Shown in pieces: positions 17,662 to 26,212 of a stretch of DNA of 36,811 nucleotides. The number at the start of each line of letters is the position of its first letter. The stretch's first letter is position 1. The notes below the pieces were generated by a model that did not search any database, was not told the origin of the DNA, and worked only from the letters and a program-made list of their open reading frames with translations. The position numbers were made by a program, and so were the translations under genes. Source of the stretch: Holophagaceae bacterium. Its GTDB lineage: Bacteria > Acidobacteriota > Holophagae > Holophagales > Holophagaceae. Location of the stretch: the NCBI GenBank assembly GCA_025361955.1, contig JANYIU010000168.1, forward strand, positions 1 through 36,811, in the 5' to 3' direction.

Positions 17662-17698
17662 CCGCTCGATGCACATGCAGTTCCTAAGCATGGAGCGG
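17662..17698 (-). promoter_or_regulatory. Hairpin overlapping the chemoreceptor ribosome site
   Basis: A six-base stem (17662-17667 with 17693-17698) and an inner five-base stem (17674-17678 with 17688-17692) form a bulged hairpin on the minus-strand RNA. Its 3' arm overlaps GCGGAG, the presumed ribosome site four bases before the ATG at 17654. It could limit translation; this is inference. Confidence 0.3.
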
Positions 17699-17794
17699 GG
17701 TGTGTGCACTTTCCCCGGACTCCTCAAAAGCCAAAGAGTGTAATAAATAAATAATTAAAAAAATAGCAATCAGCCTAGAGTCGCTCAAAACACC

Positions 17795-17822
17795 TTATCG
17801 GAGCGTCTTCAGGAATTATTGA
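17795..17822 (-). promoter_or_regulatory. Possible sigma-28 (FliA) promoter for the chemoreceptor gene
   Basis: On the minus strand TCCGATAA (17802-17795) matches seven of eight bases of the FliA -10 consensus GCCGATAA. TCAA (17822-17819) matches three of four of TAAA, with a 16-base gap where 15 is usual. It overlaps the end of lon and lies about 140 bases upstream of the receptor start. FliA control is typical of receptor genes. Confidence 0.4.
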
Positions 17823-20263
17823 GTGCTGGCAGCATTGTCCTGGCCGAGAGGGGCCTGAACCGGCGCGCTACCGCCCTCTGTTTGGGCTTTTCGGGGCTCG
17901 GGAGCCCGGGTCAGGGCTAACTGGATGACCTCGTCCATGTGGTTCACAAGGTGGATGCTTAGCTGCTCGCGCACTTCGGCGGGGATTTCCTCGAGGTGCC
18001 TCGCGTTCTCACTGGGGATCAGCACGGTCTTGCAGCCCATGCGGTGGGCCGCCAGGAGTTTCTCCTTCAGACCGCCGATGGGGAGCACCATGCCGCGCAG
18101 CGTGAGCTCGCCTGTCATGGCCAGATCCGAGCGGATGGGGATGCCGGTAAGTACCGAAATCAGGGCCGTCGCGAGCGTGATGCCAGCGCTGGGACCATCC
18201 TTCGGGATGGCGCCCTCGGGCACGTGGACGTGGAGATCGATCTTCTCGAGGAAGTCCTCCTTCAGGCCCAGTCGTTCGGCGCGGGCCCGCACGAAGGACA
18301 GGGCCAGATTGGCGCTCTCCTGCATGACCTCCCCCAGCTTGCCGGTGAGCTTGAGGTTGCCCTTGCCGGGCAGACTCGCCGCTTCGATGGTGAGCAGATC
18401 ACCGCCCGTGGGGGTCCACGCGAGACCGTTCACCACACCAGGCGGTGGCTGGTCCGTGGGAGGTCTTTCCAGGAACCTTTCGGGTCCCAGCAATTTAGGT
18501 AGGCGTTCGGCGCGCACGCGGGCGTCGAAATCGTCGCCCGCGAGTTCGCCCTTGCCTGGCTGGAGGCTGTGCCGGGCGAGCTTGCGCAGGACGGCGCTGA
18601 TCTCCCGCTCCAGTTGCCGAACCCCGGCCTCCTTCGTGTAGGCCTGAACGATCTTTTCCAGGGCCTTGTCTTCGAAGACGATGTCCAAGTCGGCCATGCC
18701 ATGGCGTTCGAGCGCCTTGGGAACCAGGTGGTGCTGGGCGATGGCCAGTTTCTCGCGCCGGGTGTAACCCGAGAGCTCGATGATTTCGAGGCGGTCCTCC
18801 AGGGGCTGGGGAATATGGTGACGGACATTGGCCGTGCAGAGGAACAGCACTTGGCTCAAGTCGAAGCCAACGTCCAGGTAGTGGTCCTGGAAACCGCTGT
18901 TCTGCTCAGGGTCGAGGACCTCCAGCAGCGCGGAACTCGGATCACCACGCCAATCTGAAGCCATCTTGTCGACCTCATCCAGGAGCATGAGGGGATTGCG
19001 AACGCCAGCTTTCTTCATGAGCGAGATGATGCGGCCGGGCATGGAGCCGATGTAGGTGCGGCGGTGGCCGCGGATCTCCGCCTCATCGCGCACGCCGCCC
19101 AGGGAGAGGCGCAGGAAGGGGCGGTTCAAGGCTCGGGCGATGGAACGCGCCAAGGAGGTCTTGCCGACGCCGGGAGGGCCCACCAGGCACAGGATGGGGC
19201 CCCGCAGCGGCGCAGGCTGGCCATCCTCGCGCTTGCCGGTGTCGCGCAGGCGCCTCATGACGGCGAGGTATTCCAGGACCCTGGCCTTCACCTTCTCGAG
19301 ACCTGCATGGTCCTCCTCGAGGATGCGCTCGGCCTCGTCCAGGTCCAGGTGTTCGTCCGCGAATTGCTTCCAAGGCAGCGCCAGCAGCCAATCAATGTAG
19401 GTTCGGGAAACCGTGGCTTCGGCGCTCTGAGAGGGCATGGTCTCCATCCGGTCCAGTTCTTCAATGGCCTTCTTCTCAGCCTCTTCGCTCATGCCGACGG
19501 CGATGATCCGTTCCCGGAGCCGCGTGATCTCGTCCTTCTCGCCCTGCTTGCCGAGCTCCTGCTGGATCACCCGCATTTTTTCGCCGAGGACGTAATGCTT
19601 GTGATCCTCGTCGAGGCGCTGCCGCGTCTTCTCCTCCAGCTCCCGTTCCACGACCTGGCGCGCGGCATCCAGCGCCAGGAGCTTGAGGGCGGTGTGGAGC
19701 CGAGGCTCGATTTCCAGCTGCTCCAACACGTCTTGTTTCTCGCGCACCTCCGCTGGAATCAAACCCGCCACGGTATCGATGGCGCGGCCCAGGGGGAGTT
19801 CCTTGATCTGGTCCACGGACAGCAGGCGGCTGGCATCGGGATTCCGCACCAGGAAGGCTCCAGTAGCTTGGTGGAAGGACTCCAGAAGCACGGTCTCGCC
19901 TGCCGTCGTGGGTTCGTTCAGGATCGAGACCTCCGCCTGGATTACGTCCCCGTCGTCCAGATAACGTTCCAGGTGGACCCGCGCGATGCCCTTCACGCCC
20001 ACCTTGTAATAGTCCTTGGGCAGCGCGATGAGCGATTCCACCAGGGCGAGCGTGCCGGTGACATAGAGGCTTTCCTGCTTGGGTTCTTCTTCCTTGGGGT
20101 CGCGCTGGGTGAGCATCACCAGGTGATCGCCGGCCTTGATGGCCAACTCGAGCGTGCGTACGGAGGCCTTGCGGCCCACCACGAAGGGCACGCGGCCACC
20201 AGGAAACAGGACCATGTCACGGATCGGAATGGCGGGAAGGGTGAGGGACTTGGTGCTACTCAT
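17816..20263 (-). CDS. lon: ATP-dependent protease Lon
   Basis: Lon degrades misfolded and regulatory proteins in the cytoplasm. The ATG at 20263, with GGGAG upstream, gives 815 residues ([16 protein letters not shown]). The N-terminal substrate domain covers about 8-210 and a coiled region 210-275. The AAA+ domain has Walker A GPPGVGKT at 362-369 and MLLDEVDKM as Walker B. The protease domain has catalytic Ser 692 (KDGPSAGIT) and Lys 735 (second Lys of GGLKEK). The last 25 residues are a low-complexity tail rich in Gln, Ala and Pro. It lies 152 bases downstream of clpX, separated by a palindromic repeat, so it may have its own promoter. Confidence 0.96.
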   Translation of the reverse strand: MSSTKSLTLPAIPIRDMVLFPGGRVPFVVGRKASVRTLELAIKAGDHLVMLTQRDPKEEEPKQESLYVTGTLALVESLIALPKDYYKVGVKGIARVHLERYLDDGDVIQAEVSILNEPTTAGETVLLESFHQATGAFLVRNPDASRLLSVDQIKELPLGRAIDTVAGLIPAEVREKQDVLEQLEIEPRLHTALKLLALDAARQVVERELEEKTRQRLDEDHKHYVLGEKMRVIQQELGKQGEKDEITRLRERIIAVGMSEEAEKKAIEELDRMETMPSQSAEATVSRTYIDWLLALPWKQFADEHLDLDEAERILEEDHAGLEKVKARVLEYLAVMRRLRDTGKREDGQPAPLRGPILCLVGPPGVGKTSLARSIARALNRPFLRLSLGGVRDEAEIRGHRRTYIGSMPGRIISLMKKAGVRNPLMLLDEVDKMASDWRGDPSSALLEVLDPEQNSGFQDHYLDVGFDLSQVLFLCTANVRHHIPQPLEDRLEIIELSGYTRREKLAIAQHHLVPKALERHGMADLDIVFEDKALEKIVQAYTKEAGVRQLEREISAVLRKLARHSLQPGKGELAGDDFDARVRAERLPKLLGPERFLERPPTDQPPPGVVNGLAWTPTGGDLLTIEAASLPGKGNLKLTGKLGEVMQESANLALSFVRARAERLGLKEDFLEKIDLHVHVPEGAIPKDGPSAGITLATALISVLTGIPIRSDLAMTGELTLRGMVLPIGGLKEKLLAAHRMGCKTVLIPSENARHLEEIPAEVREQLSIHLVNHMDEVIQLALTRAPEPRKAQTEGGSAPVQAPLGQDNAASTQ

Positions 20264-20314
20264 GGGAGTTCTCCCGGTGGGACACATGCATCACTACTTG
20301 GATGAAAGTAGGGG

Positions 20315-20396
20315 CCACGAATCACACGAAATTTAGCCAAATCCACGAACGCGAATCCCATTCGTGCCAATTCGTCTTCATTGGTGCGATGCGTGG
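20315..20396. repeat. Imperfect palindromic element with CCACGAA-type arms
   Basis: The outer arms 20315-20330 (CCACGAATCACACGAA) and 20381-20396 match at 13 of 16 positions when one is reversed. The middle contains CGAAT-CCC-ATTCG and further CACGAA/TTCGTG units. It fills most of the space between clpX and lon. The design looks like a dispersed intergenic repeat and not a terminator, as no T-run follows. Confidence 0.5.
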
Positions 20397-20415
20397 TTTT
20401 CTTTTGCGGTGTCCC

Positions 20416-21663
20416 TCAGCCGGCGGCCGAGATGGGCAGACTCGGCAGTCCCAATTCCTGCTCCACCCGCTCTCGGGTGATGTGCAAGACCACCTTGCTG
20501 GTGCGGGTTTCCGAGGGCATTTCGAACATGGGTTCCAGGAGGATCTGCTCGAGCATGGAGCGAAGGCCACGAGCGCCCAGTTTGCGGAGCATGGCCTGAT
20601 CGGCGATGGTTTCCAGAGCTGCTTGCTCGAAGACCAATTCCACCTCGTCCATGTCGAAGAGCTTGGCGAACTGCTTGGTGACCGCATTCTTGGGCTGGGT
20701 GAGGATGGCCACCAGGGCCTTCTGGTCCAGGGCCTCAAGGGTAGCCACCACGGGCAGGCGTCCCACCAGCTCAGGGATGAGGCCGAATTTGATGATGTCC
20801 TCGGGCTCCACGAATTTGAGGAAGCCCTCCTTGCCGGTCTTGGAGGTGACTTGGGCGCCGAAGCCCACAGCCTTGGCCCGGATGCGCTGCTTGACGATCT
20901 CTTCGATGCCCACGAAGGCGCCGCCGCAGATGAACAGAATGTTGGACGTATCCACCTGGATGAACTCCTGGTGGGGATGCTTGCGTCCGCCCTGGGGCGG
21001 CACATTGGCGACGGTACCCTCAATGAGCTTCAACAGCGCCTGCTGGACGCCTTCGCCGGAGACATCGCGCGTGATGCTCGGGTTCTCGCTCTTGCGGCCG
21101 ATTTTGTCGATTTCGTCGATGAAGACAATGCCGCGCTGGGCCCGTTCCACATCGTAATTGGCCACTTGGAGCAGCTTGGTGAGGATGTTTTCCACGTCCT
21201 CGCCCACGTAGCCCGCTTCAGTCAAGGTGGTGGCGTCGGCCATGGCGAGCGGCACATCCAGAACCCGGGCCAGGGTCTGTGCGAGCAAGGTTTTACCGGT
21301 GCCGGTGGGGCCGATGAGTAGAATATTGCTCTTGGCCAGCTCCACATCGTTGCTTGCTCCCAAGCTGCGCTTGGGCACCAGAATGCGCTTGTAGTGGTTA
21401 TAGACGGCCACAGCAAGTCGCTTCTTGGCGGGATCCTGGCCGATGACGTAGTCGTCCAGGAAGGACTTGATCTCCTTGGGGCGGGCCAGTTTCGTCTCGT
21501 GCCGGCCCACGGCCTTCCCTTGGCGGCTCATGCGCAGCTGCAGCTGACCTGCCTCCACGCACTCATTGCAAATGAAGGCTCCCGGTCCAGCCAGGAGCTG
21601 CTCGACCTCGTTGGGAGCCTTTCCGCAGAAGGAGCAACGCTGGTCTTTTTTTGGCCTGTTCAT
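20416..21663 (-). CDS. clpX: ATP-dependent Clp protease ATP-binding subunit ClpX
   Basis: ClpX is an AAA+ unfoldase that feeds substrates to ClpP. The 415-residue protein has the N-terminal zinc domain (Cys 10, 13, 32, 35), Walker A GPTGTGKT at 118-125, the pore loop GYVGED, Walker [10 protein letters not shown], and [20 protein letters not shown]. The C-terminal small domain ([13 protein letters not shown]) is intact. It starts 27 bases after greA. clpP, the usual neighbour, is not adjacent; its place upstream is taken by greA and lpxL. Confidence 0.97.
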   Translation of the reverse strand: MNRPKKDQRCSFCGKAPNEVEQLLAGPGAFICNECVEAGQLQLRMSRQGKAVGRHETKLARPKEIKSFLDDYVIGQDPAKKRLAVAVYNHYKRILVPKRSLGASNDVELAKSNILLIGPTGTGKTLLAQTLARVLDVPLAMADATTLTEAGYVGEDVENILTKLLQVANYDVERAQRGIVFIDEIDKIGRKSENPSITRDVSGEGVQQALLKLIEGTVANVPPQGGRKHPHQEFIQVDTSNILFICGGAFVGIEEIVKQRIRAKAVGFGAQVTSKTGKEGFLKFVEPEDIIKFGLIPELVGRLPVVATLEALDQKALVAILTQPKNAVTKQFAKLFDMDEVELVFEQAALETIADQAMLRKLGARGLRSMLEQILLEPMFEMPSETRTSKVVLHITRERVEQELGLPSLPISAAG

Positions 21664-21690
21664 CGTGCCTCCCGCCGAAGCCTGCCCAGT

Positions 21691-22164
21691 TTACTTCCCG
21701 TGGATCGTGATGAGCGACAAGACCTCAAAATGCTTGGTGCCTGCCGGGATCTTGATCGTCACTTCAGCGCCTTCCGCCAGTCCCACCAAGGCCATCCCGA
21801 TGGGCGAGCTGATGCTCAGGAACTCTGGATTATTATCCAGCTCCTCAGGCAATACCAGTTTATAGGTCACTTCCTTGGCGGTATCCAGATTCAAAAGGGT
21901 CACCAGGGAGCCATAGGCGACTCTGTCCTTGGGGAGCCGACCGATGTCCAGGCTGGCGATCTCCTGGATGCGCCGCTCCATGGAGACCACCTTGGACTGG
22001 AACATATCCCGCTTGGAAAGGGCCTGCTCGTACTCGGCGTTCTCGGATAGGTCACCCTGGGAGGCGGCCTGAGCGATCTCCTTGGGGATATCGTTCAGAA
22101 GCATCCGTTTGAGTTCCCGGAGTTCAATTTCCAGCTTGGCAAGGACGTGTTTGGGCATAGTCAT
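21691..22164 (-). CDS. greA: Transcription elongation factor GreA/GreB family
   Basis: Gre factors bind stalled RNA polymerase and stimulate cleavage of backtracked RNA. The 157-residue protein has the N-terminal coiled coil (about 5-77) with the acidic tip GDLSENAEYEQA, whose Asp and Glu act in cleavage. A C-terminal FKBP-like domain follows (LSISSPIGMALVGLAEGAEV). The start is the ATG at 22164; a second ATG two codons on is possible. It sits 16 bases after the acyltransferase gene and 27 before clpX, so all are likely on one transcript. Confidence 0.92.
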   Translation of the reverse strand: MTMPKHVLAKLEIELRELKRMLLNDIPKEIAQAASQGDLSENAEYEQALSKRDMFQSKVVSMERRIQEIASLDIGRLPKDRVAYGSLVTLLNLDTAKEVTYKLVLPEELDNNPEFLSISSPIGMALVGLAEGAEVTIKIPAGTKHFEVLSLITIHGK

Positions 22165-22180
22165 TCCGCAGTGAGGGGAG

Positions 22181-23149
22181 TTAACCCCGGTTGACGGTGG
22201 GGGGAACAGACTGGATCCATTCCGGAGAGGGAAGGGGCATGGGCAAGGGACCGCCCTCGCCGGGGCTGGTCTTGAACCGTCGGTGCATCCAGAACCACCA
22301 GCGGGGGTCCTTGTGGATCTGATCTTCGATGCAGCGCGTCATGACTTGCGTGGCGATCCAGATGTCCCGATCCCGGTCTCCGCTGCGCGGCATAGTGAGG
22401 GGAGGATCAATACGGACGGAAATGGATCCATCTGCGCTCGGCCAACTGAACATAGGGACCACAGGGATCTGGTATTTCACGGCCAGGAGACCCGCTGTGG
22501 AATGGGTGGAGGCCCAGCGGCCGAGAAATTTCGTGAAAAGGCCCTTGGTGAGCGCGTCTTGATCCAGCAGGAAACCAATGCCCTCGCCCTGTTTCAGGAG
22601 ACGAAGCGTGTCACGCATGGCGCCTGCCTTGAGGATCACGCGATTTCCCCAGCGGCTGCGAAGTTTCCGTAGGTAGGGGTCCAGGAGGGGGTTATCCAAC
22701 TCCCTGCCGATCACGGCGAAGGCCCGTCCGTTGACGCTGAGGGCCAAGGCCAGGGCCTCCCAGCAGCCGTAGTGACCCGTGAGAACGATGAATCCTTGCC
22801 CTTGGGCTCGGGCAGCGTCCCAGTTCTCCAACCCTTCGACATGAACCAGCCGCCCCAGGGCCTCGGCTTCCATATGAAGCAATTGCGGGGCGCTCAGCAG
22901 CATGGCGCCAAAGTGGGCGAAGCACTCCTTCGCGAGTATGCGGGTCTGGGCTTCCGTCAAGTTCAGATCCGACAATCGCAAATTCTCCCGCACCACCCGA
23001 CGATGGCGGGTATCCACCAAATAGGCCAGCCGACCCAGGCTCCTTCCCAGACCCAGGGCGGCAGGCCAGGGCAGGAGGCGGATGACCGGTTCCATGGTGC
23101 GGAACAACAGGTATTCCAGGCGATGTCGGAAGGTTGGTTTCTGGGACAT
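22181..23149 (-). CDS. lpxL: Lipid A late acyltransferase (LpxL/HtrB family)
   Basis: Enzymes of this family add secondary acyl chains to lipid A precursors at the inner membrane. The 322-residue product has an N-terminal hydrophobic helix (residues 12-45), the catalytic H-X4-E motif (His 126 to Glu 131 in GHYGCWEA) and LLDQDALTKGLFTKFLGR. The C-terminal WWFWMHRRFK resembles the family's W-x-H-R-R-W-K motif. It complements lpxD in this window. The start codon at 23149 directly follows a T-run and terminator stem and has no ribosome site, which is odd; an in-frame ATG at codon 19 also has none. A cardiolipin or mycolate-type acyltransferase of the same superfamily is less likely. Confidence 0.87.
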   Translation of the reverse strand: MSQKPTFRHRLEYLLFRTMEPVIRLLPWPAALGLGRSLGRLAYLVDTRHRRVVRENLRLSDLNLTEAQTRILAKECFAHFGAMLLSAPQLLHMEAEALGRLVHVEGLENWDAARAQGQGFIVLTGHYGCWEALALALSVNGRAFAVIGRELDNPLLDPYLRKLRSRWGNRVILKAGAMRDTLRLLKQGEGIGFLLDQDALTKGLFTKFLGRWASTHSTAGLLAVKYQIPVVPMFSWPSADGSISVRIDPPLTMPRSGDRDRDIWIATQVMTRCIEDQIHKDPRWWFWMHRRFKTSPGEGGPLPMPLPSPEWIQSVPPTVNRG

Positions 23150-23180
23150 AAAAAAAGGTGCGCCTCGGGGATCGAGGCGC
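23150..23180 (-). terminator. Intrinsic terminator ending at the lpxL start codon (possible attenuator)
   Basis: In minus-strand RNA an 8-bp GC-rich stem (23173-23180 with 23160-23167) with a five-base loop is followed by ACC and seven U residues (23156-23150), immediately before the lpxL ATG. It can end transcripts arriving from ybaK or from the promoter near 23280, and would limit lpxL, greA and clpX expression unless read through. Confidence 0.7.
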
Positions 23181-23196
23181 GGGGTCTGTCATCCTA

Positions 23197-23226
23197 TCAG
23201 AGTTCCAAAGGAGGAGGTGAATTCAC
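23197..23226 (-). CDS. Possible leader peptide with three consecutive prolines
   Basis: On the minus strand GGAGGTGA (23239-23232) lies five bases before a GTG at 23226 that opens a nine-codon frame (VNSPPPLEL) ending in TGA. An in-frame ATG at 23241 would extend it to 14 residues (MEVNQ added). It lies between a promoter-like sequence and an intrinsic terminator, the layout of a transcription attenuator. Three prolines in a row are known to slow ribosomes. No family is recognisable; this is inference from layout. Confidence 0.3.
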   Translation of the reverse strand: MNSPPPLEL

Positions 23227-23239
23227 TTGATTCACCTCC
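23213..23239 (-). promoter_or_regulatory. Hairpin enclosing the leader ribosome site
   Basis: A perfect 10-bp inverted repeat (23213-23222 with 23230-23239) with a seven-base loop sequesters the GGAGGTGA ribosome-binding sequence of the short leader frame in minus-strand RNA. Confidence 0.5.
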
Positions 23240-23256
23240 ATAAACGGTCGTGTAAT

Positions 23257-23285
23257 ATAATCTAATTATTAAAATGATAGGTCAA
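23257..23285 (-). promoter_or_regulatory. Probable sigma-70 type promoter upstream of the lpxL-greA-clpX-lon genes
   Basis: On the minus strand TTGACC (23285-23280, five of six) is followed after 17 bases by GATTAT (23262-23257, four of six). They lie inside an AT-rich island that stands out from the GC-rich surroundings. The transcript would begin near 23250. Confidence 0.45.
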
Positions 23286-23343
23286 CAGAAGGGGCTAAAA
23301 CAAAAAACCAGAGCTGCGTGGGTTCTTTTGCAAAACCCCCCAA

Positions 23344-23826
23344 CTAGTCGTGGAGCGCGACTTCCACTAGGACTGGGTGCAGTATCCTGACCGCATCCTT
23401 CGGGTCCATGGCCACCAGGAAGCCCCTCGACCCGCCGTTCAGAAGGATCCGCTCCAGATCGAGGATCGTCCTTTCCATGTAGACAGGCAGGGCCTTCCGG
23501 GTGCCGAACGGGCTGGTGCCTCCCACCTGGTAACCCGAGTGCTTGTTGGCCACATCGGGCTTGCAGATCTGGACAGTCTTGCAACCGATCTGCCGGGCCA
23601 AAGCCTTGGTGCTCACCTCCAGATCGCCGTGCATGAGCATCACCAGGGGCCTGGCGTTCTCGTCCTCCATGATCAAGGTCTTGATGACGCAGTGCTCGTG
23701 CACATTGCACTCGCGGGCGCAGACCTTGGTGCCACCGTGTTCCTCGTAGCGGTAGAGCTGCTCGAGAAAGGGCACCTTGTGCTCCTTCAGCAGGCGAGTT
23801 GCTGCGGTGGAAGGCGCTTTGGACAT
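23344..23826 (-). CDS. ybaK: Cys-tRNA(Pro) deacylase, YbaK/EbsC family
   Basis: YbaK hydrolyses cysteine mischarged onto tRNA-Pro by prolyl-tRNA synthetase. The ATG at 23826, with AGAGG six bases upstream, gives 160 residues (MSKAPSTAATRLLKEHKV). Family features are the conserved Lys in VIKTLIMED, LVMLMHGDLEVSTKALAR, and GYQVGGTSPFGTRKALPVY, the usual substrate-pocket loop; the C-terminus reads RGFLVAMDPKDAVRIL. It lies 77 bases downstream of the hydrogenase-like operon and before the lpxL promoter region. The next gene downstream is insulated by a terminator. Confidence 0.9.
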   Translation of the reverse strand: MSKAPSTAATRLLKEHKVPFLEQLYRYEEHGGTKVCARECNVHEHCVIKTLIMEDENARPLVMLMHGDLEVSTKALARQIGCKTVQICKPDVANKHSGYQVGGTSPFGTRKALPVYMERTILDLERILLNGGSRGFLVAMDPKDAVRILHPVLVEVALHD

Positions 23827-23903
23827 GGAAGACCTCTGGAGCATCACTGGAATTTTCGGGGCCGTTAAGGATCAGGAGCGACGGGGACATAAATCTGGGC
23901 AGT

Positions 23904-24695
23904 TCAGGCCTTCACGGACGTGATCCGTCCTTCCTGTTCCAGCTTGCCCAGCAGCCTGAGCAGGCCGTCCAGAATCGTGAGGGGATGGGGCGGGCAGCCT
24001 GGAATGAACAGATCTACCGGAACCACGCTGGACGCCCCGCCGAGCTGCTCCTCCTGGCGGTAGTAGGGACCACCACTGATGGCGCAGGCACCCACGGCGA
24101 TGACGATCTTGGGATCCGGCACGGCTGCGTAAGTCTTGCGGAGGGCCAGTTCCATATTGGCGGTAACGGGGCCGCAGACCAGCACAGCATCAGCGTGGCG
24201 GGGGGCTGCCACGTATTGGATGCCGAACCGGCCGAGATCCCAGGCCAGGGTCCCCAGCACGTTCACGTCTACCTCGCAACCGTTGCAGCCTCCGGCGCTC
24301 ACTACGCGGATCTTCAGGGATCGCCCAAAGAGGCGCATCAGTTCTGCGTTCAGCTTCTCGGCAAGCTGAAGTTCCTGGTCCGGGGCCAGCACCAGATGGT
24401 CCCGATCCCGGGTCGACAGACGGTGGTCCCGGGTAAAGGCGATGGCGCCCTTGGGGCAGGCCTCGACGCACAGGTCGCAGAAGAGGCATTTGCCCAGATC
24501 AATGTCGGGGCCGGTAGGACCTAGTTCGATGGCCTCGGTGGGGCAGGCCTCGGCGCAGACATGGCAAACCTCGGGACAGGCCTGGGCATCGATCCGGGGC
24601 AACCCCCGGAACCGTCCCGGCAGCACCGGGATCGTCTTGGGATAGGGAAGGGTGCGATGTCCCTGGCGCCAGCGAGAAAGCAGGATGTGGATCAT
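23904..24695 (-). CDS. Hydrogenase-like small subunit fused to a 2[4Fe-4S] ferredoxin domain (HyfH-HyfI/EhrS-like)
   Basis: This 263-residue protein should be the electron-relay arm of the membrane complex. Residues 36-85 carry two [4Fe-4S] motifs (Cys 40, 44, 47, 51 and Cys 70, 73, 76, 80), equivalent to the separate HyfH/HycF or NuoI-type subunit. The NuoB-like small subunit follows with ligands for the proximal cluster at Cys 137, 140, 204 and 234 (GGCNGCEVDV, GACAISGGPY, PGCPPHP), so iron-sulfur transfer seems intact. The start is the ATG at 24695 overlapping the large-subunit stop as TGATG; the frame's earlier start lies inside the large-subunit gene. It is the last gene of the seven-gene operon. 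Confidence 0.85.
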   Translation of the reverse strand: MIHILLSRWRQGHRTLPYPKTIPVLPGRFRGLPRIDAQACPEVCHVCAEACPTEAIELGPTGPDIDLGKCLFCDLCVEACPKGAIAFTRDHRLSTRDRDHLVLAPDQELQLAEKLNAELMRLFGRSLKIRVVSAGGCNGCEVDVNVLGTLAWDLGRFGIQYVAAPRHADAVLVCGPVTANMELALRKTYAAVPDPKIVIAVGACAISGGPYYRQEEQLGGASSVVPVDLFIPGCPPHPLTILDGLLRLLGKLEQEGRITSVKA

Positions 24696-26212
24696 CAGAG
24701 GTCGTGTCCGCAGTAGGAGAGATTGAAACTCTTGTTGCACAAAGGAAAGTCGGAGATCTGCTCGCCGCGCAGGGCCAGGGCCAAGCCGAACCAGTTGTGG
24801 AAGGAGGGATCGACGATCTTGTAGCGGGCGAAGCGGCCGCTGGCATCCGTGACGGCCAGATGCAGGATCTCCCCCCTCCACCCTTCCGTGAGGGAGACGC
24901 AAAGGCTCTCCGGTGCCAGTGCCATAGTCCCAGTCGGCTTCGGATCGGTGGCCGAATCCGCGAGCGCTTCGAAGGCCTCCGCCAGGAAGGCATGGCTCGC
25001 CTGCAGTTCGCGCCAGCGCACCCAGGCCCGGGAGTGCACGTTGCCGCTCTGGGCCAACCCCAAGGCGACGGGATGCTCGGCATAGGGACCAAAGGGATGA
25101 TCCTTGCGAACGTCCTGCTCGATGCCACAGGCGCGAGCCGGAACGCCCACCAGGCCCACCTCTCGGGCCTGGATGGGATCCACGAAACCGGCGGCCTCGA
25201 AACGATTGAGCACGGAAGCGGCGCCCCAGAGCAATTCAATGGCGTTCTGGGTGTCTCCCCAGATCTGCGCCAGCCGGGAGGTCAGCATTTTGGCAACCTC
25301 GGGTTCCAAATCCACGCGAAGGCCTCCGGGTCGCAGCAAGTCGCGCCCCAGGCGGCTGCCGCAGAGTTCGGCGGTGAGGTTCAGCCAGTCGCCGCGGATT
25401 CGGCCACAGAAGGAAGCAGTGGGCAGGAAGCCCGCATCCCCCGCCAGGGCGCCGAGATCGCCGGTGTGGTTGGCACACCGTTCCAACTCCAGGGCGATGC
25501 CCCGTACCCATTGGGAGCGGGGGGGCACCTCGATTCCGGCCAAACCCTCGAGCAGCTGGCAGTAGGCCCAGCCATGGCCGAGGGTGGTGTCCCCAGCGAC
25601 GGTTTCCGCAAATTTCAGACTCAAGGGGTGGGGACCCCCGAGCATGGCCCGTTCGATGCCCCGGTGCTGATAGCCCAGGGCGATTTCCAGATGGAAGACC
25701 GTTTCGCCATGGCACTGGAAACGGAAATGCCCCGGTTCGATGACTCCGGCATGCACAGGCCCCACGGCCACTTCATGGACTTCTTCGCCCTCGACCCGGA
25801 AGAAGTCGGTGACGCCGGGTTCGATCGGGCCCGTGCGCTGCCAGGCATCCCGGCCTTCCACCCACGAGGCGTGGTAGCGCACCGGCTTGAACCAGGGGTG
25901 CTTCTCGGGCACGATGCCGAACTGTTCGGCCAGCTCCCGCTCGAAGAGATGCGCCTGGGGGCAATGGGGCGTGAGGGAGGGATAGTGGGGATGGTCCAGG
26001 CGGGTGCGCCCGATCCACAGCGCCCCGGCTGGGTCATCGGCCAGCACGGCGAAAAGACGCAGCTCCGCATCGGCGCAAAGACAGGCCAGACGTTTGCCTG
26101 AGTTGACTGCTTGGAGGATCTCATCCTGAAACTCCGGGAAAAGGAGCTCCGGGACATCCTTCATAAGCAAGGCGCGACCATTCCGGCAGGGGGCGAACTG
26201 AATGTCACTCAT
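24695..26212 (-). CDS. Hydrogenase-like large subunit lacking Ni-Fe ligands (HyfG/HycE-related, EhrL-like)
   Basis: The 505-residue protein has a NuoC-like N-terminal domain (about 1-120, HLFERELAEQFGI) and a NuoD/HycE-like domain (about 145-505: GPVHAGVIEPGHFRF, LGYQHRGIE, LERCANHTGDLGAL). Group 4 NiFe hydrogenases bind the metal centre with two CxxC pairs. Here the first pair is absent: the segment where RxCGIC is expected reads ETVAGDTTLGHGW (about 203-215). The C-terminal DPCxxC is replaced by SFNLSYCGHDL, with a single Cys 501. The protein should therefore not carry a Ni-Fe site, as described for Ehr complexes and complex I NuoD. Its start overlaps the upstream gene by four bases. Confidence 0.88.
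   Translation of the reverse strand: MSDIQFAPCRNGRALLMKDVPELLFPEFQDEILQAVNSGKRLACLCADAELRLFAVLADDPAGALWIGRTRLDHPHYPSLTPHCPQAHLFERELAEQFGIVPEKHPWFKPVRYHASWVEGRDAWQRTGPIEPGVTDFFRVEGEEVHEVAVGPVHAGVIEPGHFRFQCHGETVFHLEIALGYQHRGIERAMLGGPHPLSLKFAETVAGDTTLGHGWAYCQLLEGLAGIEVPPRSQWVRGIALELERCANHTGDLGALAGDAGFLPTASFCGRIRGDWLNLTAELCGSRLGRDLLRPGGLRVDLEPEVAKMLTSRLAQIWGDTQNAIELLWGAASVLNRFEAAGFVDPIQAREVGLVGVPARACGIEQDVRKDHPFGPYAEHPVALGLAQSGNVHSRAWVRWRELQASHAFLAEAFEALADSATDPKPTGTMALAPESLCVSLTEGWRGEILHLAVTDASGRFARYKIVDPSFHNWFGLALALRGEQISDFPLCNKSFNLSYCGHDL

Noticed and set aside
23904-26212. Functional Ni-Fe hydrogenase
   Set aside because: The large subunit lacks the four ligand cysteines, so hydrogen chemistry is unlikely.
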